A stretch of 64,000 nt of DNA, from assembly GCF_042679305.1 (NCBI RefSeq), contig NZ_JBHTMP010000018.1, positions 60,322 to 124,321 of the forward strand, written 5' to 3'. The position numbers were made by a program, and so were the translations under genes. A model generated the notes under the pieces. The model ran no database searches. It was not told where the DNA came from and worked only from the letters and a program-made list of their open reading frames with translations. Below are positions 26,014 to 36,700 of the stretch, piece after piece (position 1 is the first letter of the stretch; every line of letters starts with the position of its first letter). Origin of the DNA: Micromonospora_H sonneratiae. GTDB taxonomy: Bacteria > Actinomycetota > Actinomycetes > Mycobacteriales > Micromonosporaceae.

Positions 26014-27222
26014 GTGGCTGACATCGTGCTCGACAAGGTGGGCAAACGATTTCCGGACGGTACGGTGGCCGTACGGGACATCGAGCTGGAAATCGCCGAT
26101 GGTGAGTTCGTCATCCTGGTCGGTCCGTCCGGATGCGGCAAGTCCACCACGCTCAACATGATCGCCGGACTGGAGGACATCAGCACCGGTGAGCTGCGCA
26201 TCGGCGGCGAGCGGGTCAACGACCGGGCACCCCGGGACCGGGACATCGCAATGGTCTTCCAGTCCTATGCCCTGTATCCGAACATGACCGTACGGGAGAA
26301 CATGAGTTTCCCGTTGCGGTTGGCGAAGCTGGACCGGGCCACCATCGACGAAAAGGTGGAGGAGGCCGCCGAGGCGCTGGAGTTGACTTCGTTGTTGGAC
26401 CGCAGACCGGCCAATCTCTCCGGCGGTCAGCGGCAGCGGGTGGCGATGGGTCGGGCGATCGTCCGGCGGCCGAAGGCATTCCTGATGGACGAGCCGCTGT
26501 CCAATCTGGACGCAAAACTGCGGGTGCAGATGCGTACCGTCGTGTCCCGGTTGCAGAAGAAGCTCGGCACCACCACGGTCTACGTCACCCACGACCAGAC
26601 CGAGGCGATGACGCTCGGCGACCGCGTGGTGATCATGCGGGGTGGTGCGGTGCAGCAGGTCGGTGCGCCACAGGAGTTGTACGACCATCCGGCCAACCTG
26701 TTCGTCGCCGGGTTCATCGGTTCGCCGTCGATGAACTTCCTGCCTGTGACGGTCGAGGAGGGGCGGCTGCGTACCGCCTTGGGTGACCTGCCGATGGGGG
26801 ACCGGCTGCGCCGGGAGTTGGCCGCCGAGAACGCCCCACGCGATCTGGTCCTCGGCATCCGACCGGAACACTTCGAGGACGCCCAACTGGTCGACGAGCA
26901 GACCCGGGCCAAGGGGGTCGAGTTCGACGCGCCGGTCGACATCGTCGAGTCGATGGGCTCGGACAAGTACGTCTACTTCAGCCTGACAGGTGAGCGCGCC
27001 CGGGCCGCCGAACTGGAGGAGTTGGCCGCCGACGCCGGGGTCGCCGATCTCGCCGGGGCCGGTGCTGACCTGGTCACCCGACTGTCGGCCGAGTCACCGG
27101 TACGGGAGGGGGAGAACCGCCGGGTCTGGGTCAACCTGGAGAAGCTGCATCTGTTCGATCCGGCCAACGGCCGCAACCTGACCCTGCACGAGGGCCGGTC
27201 GGCCGGTGCACTGGCTGCCTGA
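26014..27222 (+). CDS. SugC-like ABC ATPase (MalK/UgpC type)
   Basis: 402 residues from GTG 26014 (VADIVLDKV, the usual start of this family); GTG 26005 would add three residues. Walker A GPSGCGKSTTL, Q-loop VFQSYALYPNMTV, signature LSGGQRQRVAMGRA, Walker B AFLMDEPLSNLDAKL and switch His YVTHDQTEAMT are present. The C-terminal OB-like TOBE region (from about VLGIRPEHFED) is full length. Last gene of the lpqY-sugABC operon; such ATPases can also serve other importers. Confidence 0.92.
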   Translation: MADIVLDKVGKRFPDGTVAVRDIELEIADGEFVILVGPSGCGKSTTLNMIAGLEDISTGELRIGGERVNDRAPRDRDIAMVFQSYALYPNMTVRENMSFPLRLAKLDRATIDEKVEEAAEALELTSLLDRRPANLSGGQRQRVAMGRAIVRRPKAFLMDEPLSNLDAKLRVQMRTVVSRLQKKLGTTTVYVTHDQTEAMTLGDRVVIMRGGAVQQVGAPQELYDHPANLFVAGFIGSPSMNFLPVTVEEGRLRTALGDLPMGDRLRRELAAENAPRDLVLGIRPEHFEDAQLVDEQTRAKGVEFDAPVDIVESMGSDKYVYFSLTGERARAAELEELAADAGVADLAGAGADLVTRLSAESPVREGENRRVWVNLEKLHLFDPANGRNLTLHEGRSAGALAA

Positions 27223-27271
27223 CCATCCCACGCACCTGCTTGATCGGTGATGACCTTGAGTGAGAGCGGCA

Positions 27272-27293
27272 AGGTGAAATGCTGCTTTCACCT
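27272..27293 (+). terminator. Terminator of the LpqY-SugABC operon
   Basis: AGGTGAAA (27272-27279) and TTTCACCT (27286-27293) form a perfect 8-bp stem with a 6-base loop, followed by GGTTTGTGGTT. It lies 49 bases after the sugC stop. Confidence 0.65.
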
Positions 27294-27383
27294 GGTTTGT
27301 GGTTGCAAGTTGTGACCGGCCCTTTACAGCGGCCCTTCTAGGTCATCTATGGTTCCCGCGCTGTCTATTGATCATCGGGAGTC

Positions 27384-28004
27384 ATGGTGTGGTTGGGGTT
27401 GCCGCCGACGAGCAGTGCCGGAGTCCGTTTCGGACGGTGGCACCGTTGGCTGGGTGTGGTAACTGCTGCGGCGTTGGCCGGGACGGTGGCACCGGTTGCC
27501 GTGCCGTCGGCGTCGGCGTCGGCTGGCGTGGCGATGGAGCCGGCGGCGTCTGCCGTGCCTGATGGTCCGCTGTCGGCGGCGGATGAGGCGTCGGCGATGG
27601 CGTTGGCGTACCGGACGCGGAAGCCGGTTGCGGTGACGGGTTTGACGTCGGAGACCGCTCTGACGTGGGCGTTGCCGGATGGGACGTTCAAGTCGGAGTT
27701 GCATGTCGGGCCGGAACGTACCCGTGACGAGGCGGGCGCGTGGGTGGCTGTCGATCCGATGTTGGAGCGTAAGTCGGATGGCAGTGTGGCTCCGAAGGCA
27801 CATCCGCGTGGGTTGTGGCTGTCGGGGGCACGCGGGGCGGGCTCCGATGATCTGGTCACCCTGGGACGTGGTGACGAGCGGGCGACGTTGGGCTGGCGAG
27901 GTGCGCTGCCGGAGCCGGTGCTGGACGGGACGAAGGCGACCTACCCGGAGGTGAAGCCGGGTGTCGACCTGGTGATCGATGCAGGTCGCACGGGCTTTCA
28001 GTAA
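27384..28004 (+). pseudogene. N-terminal part of a secreted DNRLRE/LamG protein cut by an in-frame stop
   Basis: 206 residues. Starts with a long basic N-terminus and hydrophobic stretch (GVVTAAALAGTVAPVAVPSASASA), a Sec-type signal. Then come ALTWALPDGTFKSELHVGPERTR and GAWVAVDPMLERK, the usual opening of wall-associated proteins encoded beside RHS genes. It ends GVDLVIDAGRTGFQ-stop; the codons after TAA 28002-28004 (TTC TTC GTG GTG AAG) continue in the same frame as FFVVK. In relatives this spot reads roughly TGFEQFLVVK, so a Gln codon probably became TAA by a C-to-T change. The rest is in the next entry. Readthrough would restore 1110 residues. Confidence 0.75.
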
Positions 28005-28010
28005 TTCTTC

Positions 28011-30716
28011 GTGGTGAAGACTCCGACGGCTGCGGCGGAGCTGACGACGGTGTCGATGCCGTGGGACACGGGGTCGTTGGCCCCGGTCGTGGTCGCCGGT
28101 GGTGGTGCTGCGGCGCTGCGCTCGGCGGCCGGGTCGACGCCGGTGGTGGTGTCCGAGGCGAGGATGTGGGATGCGCGGGTGTCGCCGACGACGGGCGAGC
28201 CGGTGCACACTGCCGATGTTGCGGTAGCCACGGAGGCCAACGATGCGGGTGGCACCGATCTGGTGCTGACGCCGGATCCGGCGTTCTACGCGGATCCGCA
28301 GTTGACGTATCCGGTGACGATCGACCCGATGGTCAACCTGAACCCTGCGTTCGATGGGTATGTGCAGAACACGATCCAGAACACGGACAAGTCCGGCGAG
28401 AAGGACCTACGCTTGGGGTTCAGTGACGATGCGGCTGAGGGCTGTGGATCGGGCTGCACTGCGCGGTCGTTCCTGAGCTTCCACGGCATGGAGGCCTATC
28501 GCGGCGCGTCGGTGGTGTCGGCGGAACTGTTCCTGTGGAACTTCCACTCGTGGTCGTGTACCGCTACGGAGTGGCAGGCGTGGACGACGTCTTACGTGAA
28601 CCACACCGTGCGGTGGGGTAGCCAGCCGACGTGGCGGGCGTTGGACGGAACATCGATGGGGACGAAGGGGTACGGCACCGGCTCGTGTGGTGACGGTTGG
28701 GTGTCGGTGTCGGTGAAGAAGACCTTCCAGGGAGCCTTCTCTTCGACTGACTTCACGGCCAACGTCGGTTTGCAGGCGACGAGTGAGTCGAACCACAACG
28801 GGTGGAAGAAGTTCAACTCGTCGGAGGCGACGTCGAACCGGCCGTACGCGACGATCGTCTACAACCGTACGCCGAACGCGCCAACGAACCTGAAGATCGA
28901 TTCCTGTTATTCGGCGTGTATGTCTCCGGCGGTGGTGCGGTCGGGTACACCGAAGTTGACGGCGGATGTGTCGGATCCGGACGGCGGAGTGCTGCGGACC
29001 GAGTACGAGGTGTTCGACAGCACGCAGACCACGCAGGTGGCGAAGTCGGGGACGGCGGTCACCGGTGTTACGTCGGGTACTGGACGGCCGTGGACAATAG
29101 TCCCGCTGACCGGGACAGCCCTGCCGGATGGCACCTACCACTGGCGGGCACGGGCGTGTGACTCCTACGTGTGCGGCGGCTATTCGGGCTGGTTCAACTT
29201 CACTGTCGATACCCAGGATGTGTCGCTGCCGGTGGTGACGGCGACGCCCTACGCGGAGAAGACGACCGGTACGTGGAATGGTGGGCCGGGTCAGCCTGGC
29301 ACGTTCACCTTCACCCCCGGTGCCGGTGTCACCGGTATGGCCGAGTACCTCTACAGCCTCAATGGCGGTAACTACGTGACGGTGCCGGCCGGGCAGGCGC
29401 AGGCCGAGCAGTTGACCGAGAACCAGCAGCAGGTGTCCACCGACCTGACCGGCTTTACCGTCATGGGGCACCTGGCGATGACCCGCAGCACGGAGCGTGG
29501 CCACGACAGCACTTCGTCGTTGCAACTGACGCCGAATCCGACGGGCTGCTGCGCAGGGGTGACCGGTGACACCTTCGCCTCTATCGGCGATGACTATGGA
29601 GGCATGCGGCTGGGGATGCAGGCCGGCAAACGCTATGCGATCAGTGCCTGGATCTACGTTCCGGCGGCGACCGGACTGACCCCGCTTGATAGTCGCGGGT
29701 TGAGCCTGGTGCCCAGTTACAAGGACAACGGTGTCTACACCCACGTGGTGTCGGCGAAGCCGACGGCAGTGGACACGTGGCAGAAGCTGACCGTGGTGAT
29801 GACGATACCCGCTACCGCGACTGATGCCTTCATCCGGCTGTACAACGGGTTCCCGGTCGGCACGGGCAAGTCGGTGTTCTGGGACGACATGTCGGTGCGG
29901 GAAGTCAGCGGCGACACCGGGGTCGAGACGATCGCCCCGCCTCGGGATGGGCTCAACCGGCTTGAAGTGTGGGCCCGTAACACCGCCGGCACGACCAGCG
30001 ACCCCCGGGTGTATGACTTCCTGGTTACCCCGAGCACTGGCTCATGGAACTGGACCCTGGACGAGAATGCGGGAAGCGTTGCCGCGTCTGTCCCGGACAC
30101 CTTCCCAGCCGACCTGAGCGGAACCGGTGTGGCATGGCAGACGGCGGGCAAGGTTGGGCCGGGTGCGGTGACCCTGGACGGTACCGGGCACCTGGCCACC
30201 CGGTCCCCGGTGCTGGACACGACCGCCCCGGCCGGGTTCACCGTCGCGGCCTGGGTCAGGGCGACCGACATCACCACCACCCGGACCGCTGTGTCCCAGG
30301 ACGGGGTGAACACATCGATGTTCCGCCTCGGACTACGTAAGGACCGTGACCTCGACGGCGACGAAGTCACCGACGCGGAATGGTGCTTCACCGTGACTGC
30401 TGCCGACACAGTCGGCGCGACGGAGACCAGCGCCTGCACCACCGAGTACGTCATCGAAGGCGACTGGGTCAGCCTGGTCGGCGTCTACGACAAACCCAAT
30501 AACAAGATTCGACTGTATGTGAGTGTCCCCGGAAACATTCTCGGCACTGAAGCAGAGGCGGACTATACCGGTGGCTGGTCAGCCACTGGGTCCTTCGCGA
30601 TCGGCCGTGCCTGGGATGGTGCCGTGACCAATCAGTGGCATGGTGATACCGATCACGTTTATGTCGCACAGCGTGTCTGGAACATTCAGGAAATTCGACG
30701 GTTCCGCATTTCCTAA
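28011..30716 (+). CDS. DNRLRE and LamG domain protein, C-terminal part after the stop
   Basis: 901 residues if reinitiated at GTG 28011, with no RBS and no signal peptide, so probably not expressed as a working secreted protein. Early part: a DNRLRE-type repeat (DGYVQNTIQNTDKSG, RSFLSFHGMEAYRGASVVSAELFLWNFHSWSC). Middle: fibronectin-like and carbohydrate-binding-like strands. End: a LamG/concanavalin-like domain (WTLDENAGSVAAS..., GAVTLDGTGHLATRSP, FTVAAWVRATD). In actinobacteria such proteins commonly sit directly before RHS toxins, as here. There is no other visible lesion between 28005 and 30716, so the stop looks recent. Confidence 0.75.
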   Translation: MVKTPTAAAELTTVSMPWDTGSLAPVVVAGGGAAALRSAAGSTPVVVSEARMWDARVSPTTGEPVHTADVAVATEANDAGGTDLVLTPDPAFYADPQLTYPVTIDPMVNLNPAFDGYVQNTIQNTDKSGEKDLRLGFSDDAAEGCGSGCTARSFLSFHGMEAYRGASVVSAELFLWNFHSWSCTATEWQAWTTSYVNHTVRWGSQPTWRALDGTSMGTKGYGTGSCGDGWVSVSVKKTFQGAFSSTDFTANVGLQATSESNHNGWKKFNSSEATSNRPYATIVYNRTPNAPTNLKIDSCYSACMSPAVVRSGTPKLTADVSDPDGGVLRTEYEVFDSTQTTQVAKSGTAVTGVTSGTGRPWTIVPLTGTALPDGTYHWRARACDSYVCGGYSGWFNFTVDTQDVSLPVVTATPYAEKTTGTWNGGPGQPGTFTFTPGAGVTGMAEYLYSLNGGNYVTVPAGQAQAEQLTENQQQVSTDLTGFTVMGHLAMTRSTERGHDSTSSLQLTPNPTGCCAGVTGDTFASIGDDYGGMRLGMQAGKRYAISAWIYVPAATGLTPLDSRGLSLVPSYKDNGVYTHVVSAKPTAVDTWQKLTVVMTIPATATDAFIRLYNGFPVGTGKSVFWDDMSVREVSGDTGVETIAPPRDGLNRLEVWARNTAGTTSDPRVYDFLVTPSTGSWNWTLDENAGSVAASVPDTFPADLSGTGVAWQTAGKVGPGAVTLDGTGHLATRSPVLDTTAPAGFTVAAWVRATDITTTRTAVSQDGVNTSMFRLGLRKDRDLDGDEVTDAEWCFTVTAADTVGATETSACTTEYVIEGDWVSLVGVYDKPNNKIRLYVSVPGNILGTEAEADYTGGWSATGSFAIGRAWDGAVTNQWHGDTDHVYVAQRVWNIQEIRRFRIS

Positions 30717-30772
30717 CGTCGGCAGTCAGCATTGTTGGATACCTCGTTCGTTCCGGTTTGGGGAGGGGCGTC

Positions 30773-33700
30773 GTGAGCGCCGTACGCGGTCCACGTCGAT
30801 TGGCAGGTTCTACGAGAATGTTTGGCCGAGGGCAGCGGTCGCTAGCGTTCAGCCTTGCCGCGGTCCTGGCGATCACACTTGCCGCTGAGGTTCCAGCGGT
30901 CGCGGCACCTGCGGCCGAGTGGAAGCCGCCAGCGCCGAAAGACGTGGCCGGAGTGGCAGTAAAGCCGGTGAAAAACAGTCCGCGGCCGGTGTGGACCGCC
31001 GGGAACCGCGAAGCCCGTCCCGTGACGAAGGTGACGTGGCCGATGCCCGGCAAAACAAATGTCGACCTGTCGGCGCAGGTTGCCGCAGCTACCACCACCA
31101 GAGCGGGAGTACCCGAAACAAGGGCGGGTGTCCTCCCCGTATGGGTATCGCCGGCGCCGCTAGCAGCAGCACAGGATGTGCAACGCGGTGCCGCTGGCAC
31201 GACCGCAGTCGTCGGCAAGGTAGCGGTAGAGGTCGCCGACCGTGCTGCTGCGGCCCGTGTCGGTGTGTCCGGTCTCGTTATGAACGTGAGTCGGGCTGAC
31301 GGGGTTCGTCGGGCAGGCGCAGTAGCTGTGCGAGTGGATTATTCGGGTTTCGCGGGTGCTCACGGCGGAGACTGGGCATCCCGCCTGCGGTTGGTGACAC
31401 TGCCGGACGGCAAGCCATTGCTTTCGAGGAACGATACGCACACCAGTTCCGTATCGGCTTCGGTGCCTCTGGCAGCCGATGGTGGCGTCACCATGCTGGC
31501 AGTAACTGCTGGTCCTTCCGGCGACAACGGTGACTACACCGCGACCAGCCTGTCTCCGTCGAGTACCTGGCAGGTGTCCCAGCAGACGGGCGACTTCTCG
31601 TGGTCGTATCCGCTGCGGATGGTGCCAGCAGTCGGGGGCCCGGTGCCATCTCTGTCCTTGGCGTACTCGTCCAGTTCGGTGGATGGCCGGACAGGTGGTA
31701 CGAATACCCAGGGGTCCTGGATCGGCGATGGCTGGGACATGTGGCCCGGCTATGTCGAGCGCCAGTTCAAGTCCTGTGCGGACGACAAGGACACCGAGCG
31801 GGGGCATGAGCCGAACAACAAGACCGTCTACAGCGGCGACCAGTGCTGGTTCAAGCCGGAAGGTAACGCGACGATCTCGCTGAACGGTCAGGCGACGGAG
31901 CTGGTCAAGTCCTCCGCTAACACATGGAAGGGTGTGTCCGACGACGGGTCGAAGATTGAGCTGTTGAAGGACACGTCGTTTAACAACGGTGACAACGACG
32001 GGGAGTACTGGAAGGTCACCACGATCGATGGCACCCAATACTTCTTCGGCCGCAACAGCGGCCCTGGTGGTGCCTCTGGTGCTCTCGCCACGAACTCGGT
32101 GTGGACAGTGCCGGTGTACGGCAACCACCCGGATGAGCCTGGTTACCAGGCTGGTGACTATGCCGGGTCCCGTACCACGCAGGGGTGGCGGTGGAACCTC
32201 GACTACGTGGTAGACCCACACGGCAACACGATGACCTATTTCTACGAGCGGGAAACCGGCGCCTACGGCCGTGAAGGTGATGTAGACAAGCGCACCACCT
32301 ACGACCGGGGCGGGTGGCTGTCCCGCATCGAGTACGGGAACCGTGCCGACGCTGCTGCTACCAGCCACGCATCGGCCAGGGTTCTTTTCGATGTGGCCGA
32401 TCGTTGTGACACCAACTGCTGGTCCGGCTCGAACCCGGTCGAAGCATCCTGGCTGGATACTCCCTGGGACCAGTACTGCAAGGCCACGCCGTGTACGGAT
32501 CAGGTGGCACCGACGTTCTGGACTGCGAAGCGGCTGTCTCGCATTCGCGCTCAGGTGTACGCCGGTACCGGGGATGTATACAACGAGGTGGAGTGGTGGA
32601 CGCTGCGTCACACCTACCTGCAGTCGGGCAGCAATGAGGGCAAGCCGATGTGGCTGGCGGGGATCACCCGCACCGGTAAGGTGACCACCGCTGGCGGCCC
32701 AGAAGTCTCCGATCCGGAAGTGGTGTTCGACCCCGGCACCGAACCGCTGGCCAACCGGGTCGACGCGATCGCCGACGGTCGCTCCAACCTGTTCCGCAAC
32801 CGGATCAACACCATCACCACCGAGTCCGGTGCCCGGATCTCGGTGTCCTACTCCGCCACCGAGTGCACCCGATCCAGCCTCCCCGCGGTCCACAACAACA
32901 ACAAACGCTGCTTTCCGCAGCACTACGCTCCCGAAGGGGAAGAGCCAAAGCTGGACTGGTTCCACAAGTATGTAGTGACCCGAATCGACGTGTACGACAA
33001 CACCGGCGGGTTCGACCACGAGCAGACCAACTACGACTACCTCGACACGCCGGCCTGGCACTACGACGACTCTGAGCTGGTGGAGGAGAAGAAGCGTACC
33101 TGGGGACAGTTCCGAGGCTACGGCAAGGTCCGCGTCCGTAAGGGCTTTGAAGACGGTGTCCAGTCCGCCACCGAATACCTCTACCTGCGTGGCATGGACG
33201 GCGATAAACAGCCCAGCGGCACCCGTACGGTGACGGTCACCGACTCTCAGGGCGACGCCATCGAGGACCACGAAGCATACAACGGCATGCTTCGCGAGGT
33301 CACCACGCTGCTGGGGCCTGGCGGGGACTGGATCACCGGCACGATCAACACACCCGTCCGCCAAGGACCGACCGCGACATCCGGGCCGTTGAAGGCCTGG
33401 ATGACCAACACCGGCACCGTCCGCAACCGCGCCAAACTCTCTGACGGCACCGCCCGCTGGACCAAGACCGTCACCACCTACAACACCGACAACCTGCCAA
33501 TTCAGGTTGACGACTTTGGTGACGAGGCCGCTGCCAAGACCGATGACGACATCTGCGTCCGCACGTCGTACGCCCGCAATCCAGACAACTGGATGCTCAA
33601 CCAGGTCAAGATGACCGAAACGGTCGGAGTGAACTGCGCAACCACCCCGATCCTTCCCGGCGACATGCTGTCATCGATCCGTTATACGTACGATGCGGTG

Positions 33701-36700
33701 ACCAATAACTGGGATACCTACCTGCCGGCCAAGGGCAATGCTGTCATGGTTGAGGAGATCGATTCCTGGACCGGCACCACCCCGAACTGGATCCCTACTG
33801 GCCAGGCGAAGTACGACGACAACGGCCGGATGGTTGAGTCGATCGACGCGTTGAACCGGAAATCTTCTACCACCTACACGCCAGGCAGCGCGGGACCCGT
33901 CACCTCTGTACGGGTTACCAACAACCTTGGAAGGACCGTCACCGAAACCATGGCCCCCGCCTGGGGGCAGCCGGTGACGAATGTGGACGACGCCAACGCC
34001 ACGCGTACCGATTTGGTCTACGACGGACTGGGGCGGCTGCTGAAGGTTTGGCAACCAGGCCGCTTGAAGAGTAGCTACCCGAACGCACCCAGTACTGAGT
34101 TCGCCTACCTGGTGCGGAACAACGCCCCTACCGCAGTAACCGTCAAGACGCTTCTGCCAACCCAGTCGTATCTGACGTCGATCACGTTGTACGACGGTTT
34201 GATGCGCGAGCGGCAGACCCAGACAAAGGCACCTGGCGGTGGGCGTGTCCTCACCGACACCGTCTACGACTCGCGTGGCCTGGTCGATTGGGTATCCAAC
34301 CCTTACTACGACAGTACCAACACGTCACCCAACACGACGTTGGTCGCCGGCCCGGGCACTGCGGCGATTCCATCGCTGGTGACAAACGTCTACGACGAGG
34401 CGGGCCGCGTCACTAACCAGATTTTCAAGGCCGGCGCGAACGAAAAATGGCGCACCATCACCTTCTACGGGGGAGATCGAGTCAGTGTCACTCCTCCCGA
34501 TGGGGCAACGGCCACCACCAGCATCACCGACGCACGTGGTCGGACTGTCGAACTACGGCAGTACAAGGACCGTGCGGACGTCGGCAGCAACAACCCCGCC
34601 ACCTTCGACAAGACCGAATACAGCCACACCAGCCGCGGTGAACTGGCCAGCGTCACAGACCCCGCCGGCAACACATGGCGCTACACCTACGATCAGCGTG
34701 GCCGCAAGATCCGGGACGAAGACCCAGACAAGGGAATCACCACCTCAACCTACGACGCCGCCGGACAACTGATCACCACCACCGACGCCCGTGGCATCAC
34801 CCTGGCCTACACCTACGACGCCCTCGGCCGCCAAACCAGCATCCGCGACGGATCCATCACCGGCGACAAACGGGCCGAATGGGTCTACGACACCCTGACC
34901 AATGGGATAGGCAAACCCACCAAGTCGATCCGCTACGAACCCGCCGGCTCCACCAACGCCTACATCAACGAGATCACCGCCTACGACACCGCCGGTCGGC
35001 CCACCGCCACCAGCGTGACGATCCCCAGCAGCGAAGCCGGACTATGTGCGTCCGGCACCATCACGCCCTGCGCCTACAGTTTCGCGACCACCTACGCAGT
35101 CAACGGCCAACCGGAAAGCACCACCCTTCCCGCAGCCGCCGGCATGCCCAGCGAAGACCTCTACTTCAGCTACAACGACGTTGGCCTGGACATCGGCCCA
35201 CTGTCCGCATCACAGATCTACGCCAACGCCACCTACAACAAACTCGGCCAACTTACCCAACGCATCCTCGGTGACTTCGGCAAGCAAACAATCTTCAACT
35301 ACACCTACGAACAATCAACCGCCCGGCTCACCAACGCCTACGCCATCCCCGAGCAGAAACCCGAAATCTTCAACCTCACCTACACCTACGACGCGGCAGG
35401 CAACGTCACACAGATCAAAGACACACCAGCAGTTGGCGCTGAAGACACCCAGTGCTACCAACACGACTACCTCCGGCGGCTCACCAACGCCTGGACCCCG
35501 GCTACCGGCGACTGCGCACCCGCCCCGACCATCGGCGGCTTGGGCGGACCAGCACCCTACTGGCACTCCTACACCTACGACGCCACCGGCAACCGCCTCA
35601 CCGAAACACAGCACGGCAGCACCAACACCACTCGCGCCTACACCTACCCCGCCCAGGGCGGTCCGGCCGGATCCAAGCCCCACGCCGTCACCACGGTCGA
35701 AACCACCGGCACCACCAACAAAACCGAGAACTACACCTACGACCAGGCAGGCAACACCACCACCCGTCCCGGCAACAACGGCATCCAAACCCTCACCTGG
35801 AACAACGACGACCGCCTCGCCACCGTCACAGACACCACCGGCGCCACCAGCTACGTATACGACGCCGACGGCAATCGCCTCATCCGCCGAGACCCAGCTG
35901 GCTCCACCCTCTACCTGCCCGGCGGGATGGAGGTCCGCAAACCCGAGACGGGTACGGCCACGTCAACCCGCTACTACAGCCACGCCGGCACCATCATCGC
36001 GATGCGCACCTCCGCCGGCACCCTCGACTGGTTCGGAAACGACCACCACAACACCGCCGAAGCCACCATCAGCAACACCGACCTGACCGTCGCCCGCCGA
36101 CGCACCCTGCCCTTCGGCGGAAACCGAGAGAACCCGATCGGCACATGGCCTACTGCCATGGACAAGGGCTTCGTCGGCGGCACCAAAGACGACACCGGCC
36201 TCACCCATCTCGGAGCCCGAGAATACGACCCCACCCTCGGACGCTTTATCTCCGTCGACCCCCTTATCGACCTATCCGATCCTCAGCAGTGGAACGGATA
36301 CTCATACGCAAATAACAATCCGGGAACTCTTACTGATCCCAGCGGGCTGGCGCCTTGCGAACGGGGTGAAGATTGCTCCGGCTATAACGGCGGCGACCCG
36401 GACGAGAAGAAGAACAATCCGTGCTGGCCGGCAAAGTGTAAGAAGCCAAAGAAGTCGAAGGGAAAGACTATCAATGACTGGCTAGGGTCACCTGTGCCCG
36501 GCGGCATTCCGGACTTCGTGCACGCCAGCGGCGACTATCGTGGATCGGAAAGATTCACATGGAGGGAAGCCTTTGAATGGGCGGCACAATCTCCGGTAAA
36601 CGAGAGCTACATGTGTTACCATATCTTGGGGCTCTCAAAAGCAGAGTGCGAACCTGCTCCAGAGTCCAATAGTGTAAGTGCAGTCGAAGGACTGAACGCG

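Noticed and set aside
28407..29744. 445-residue minus-strand frame opposite the DNRLRE/LamG gene
   Set aside because: Arg/His-rich shadow with no domain; the plus strand has clear coding features.
31160..33364. 734-residue minus-strand frame opposite the RHS gene
   Set aside because: Covers YD-repeat coding sequence; no domain, no RBS, repetitive shadow translation.
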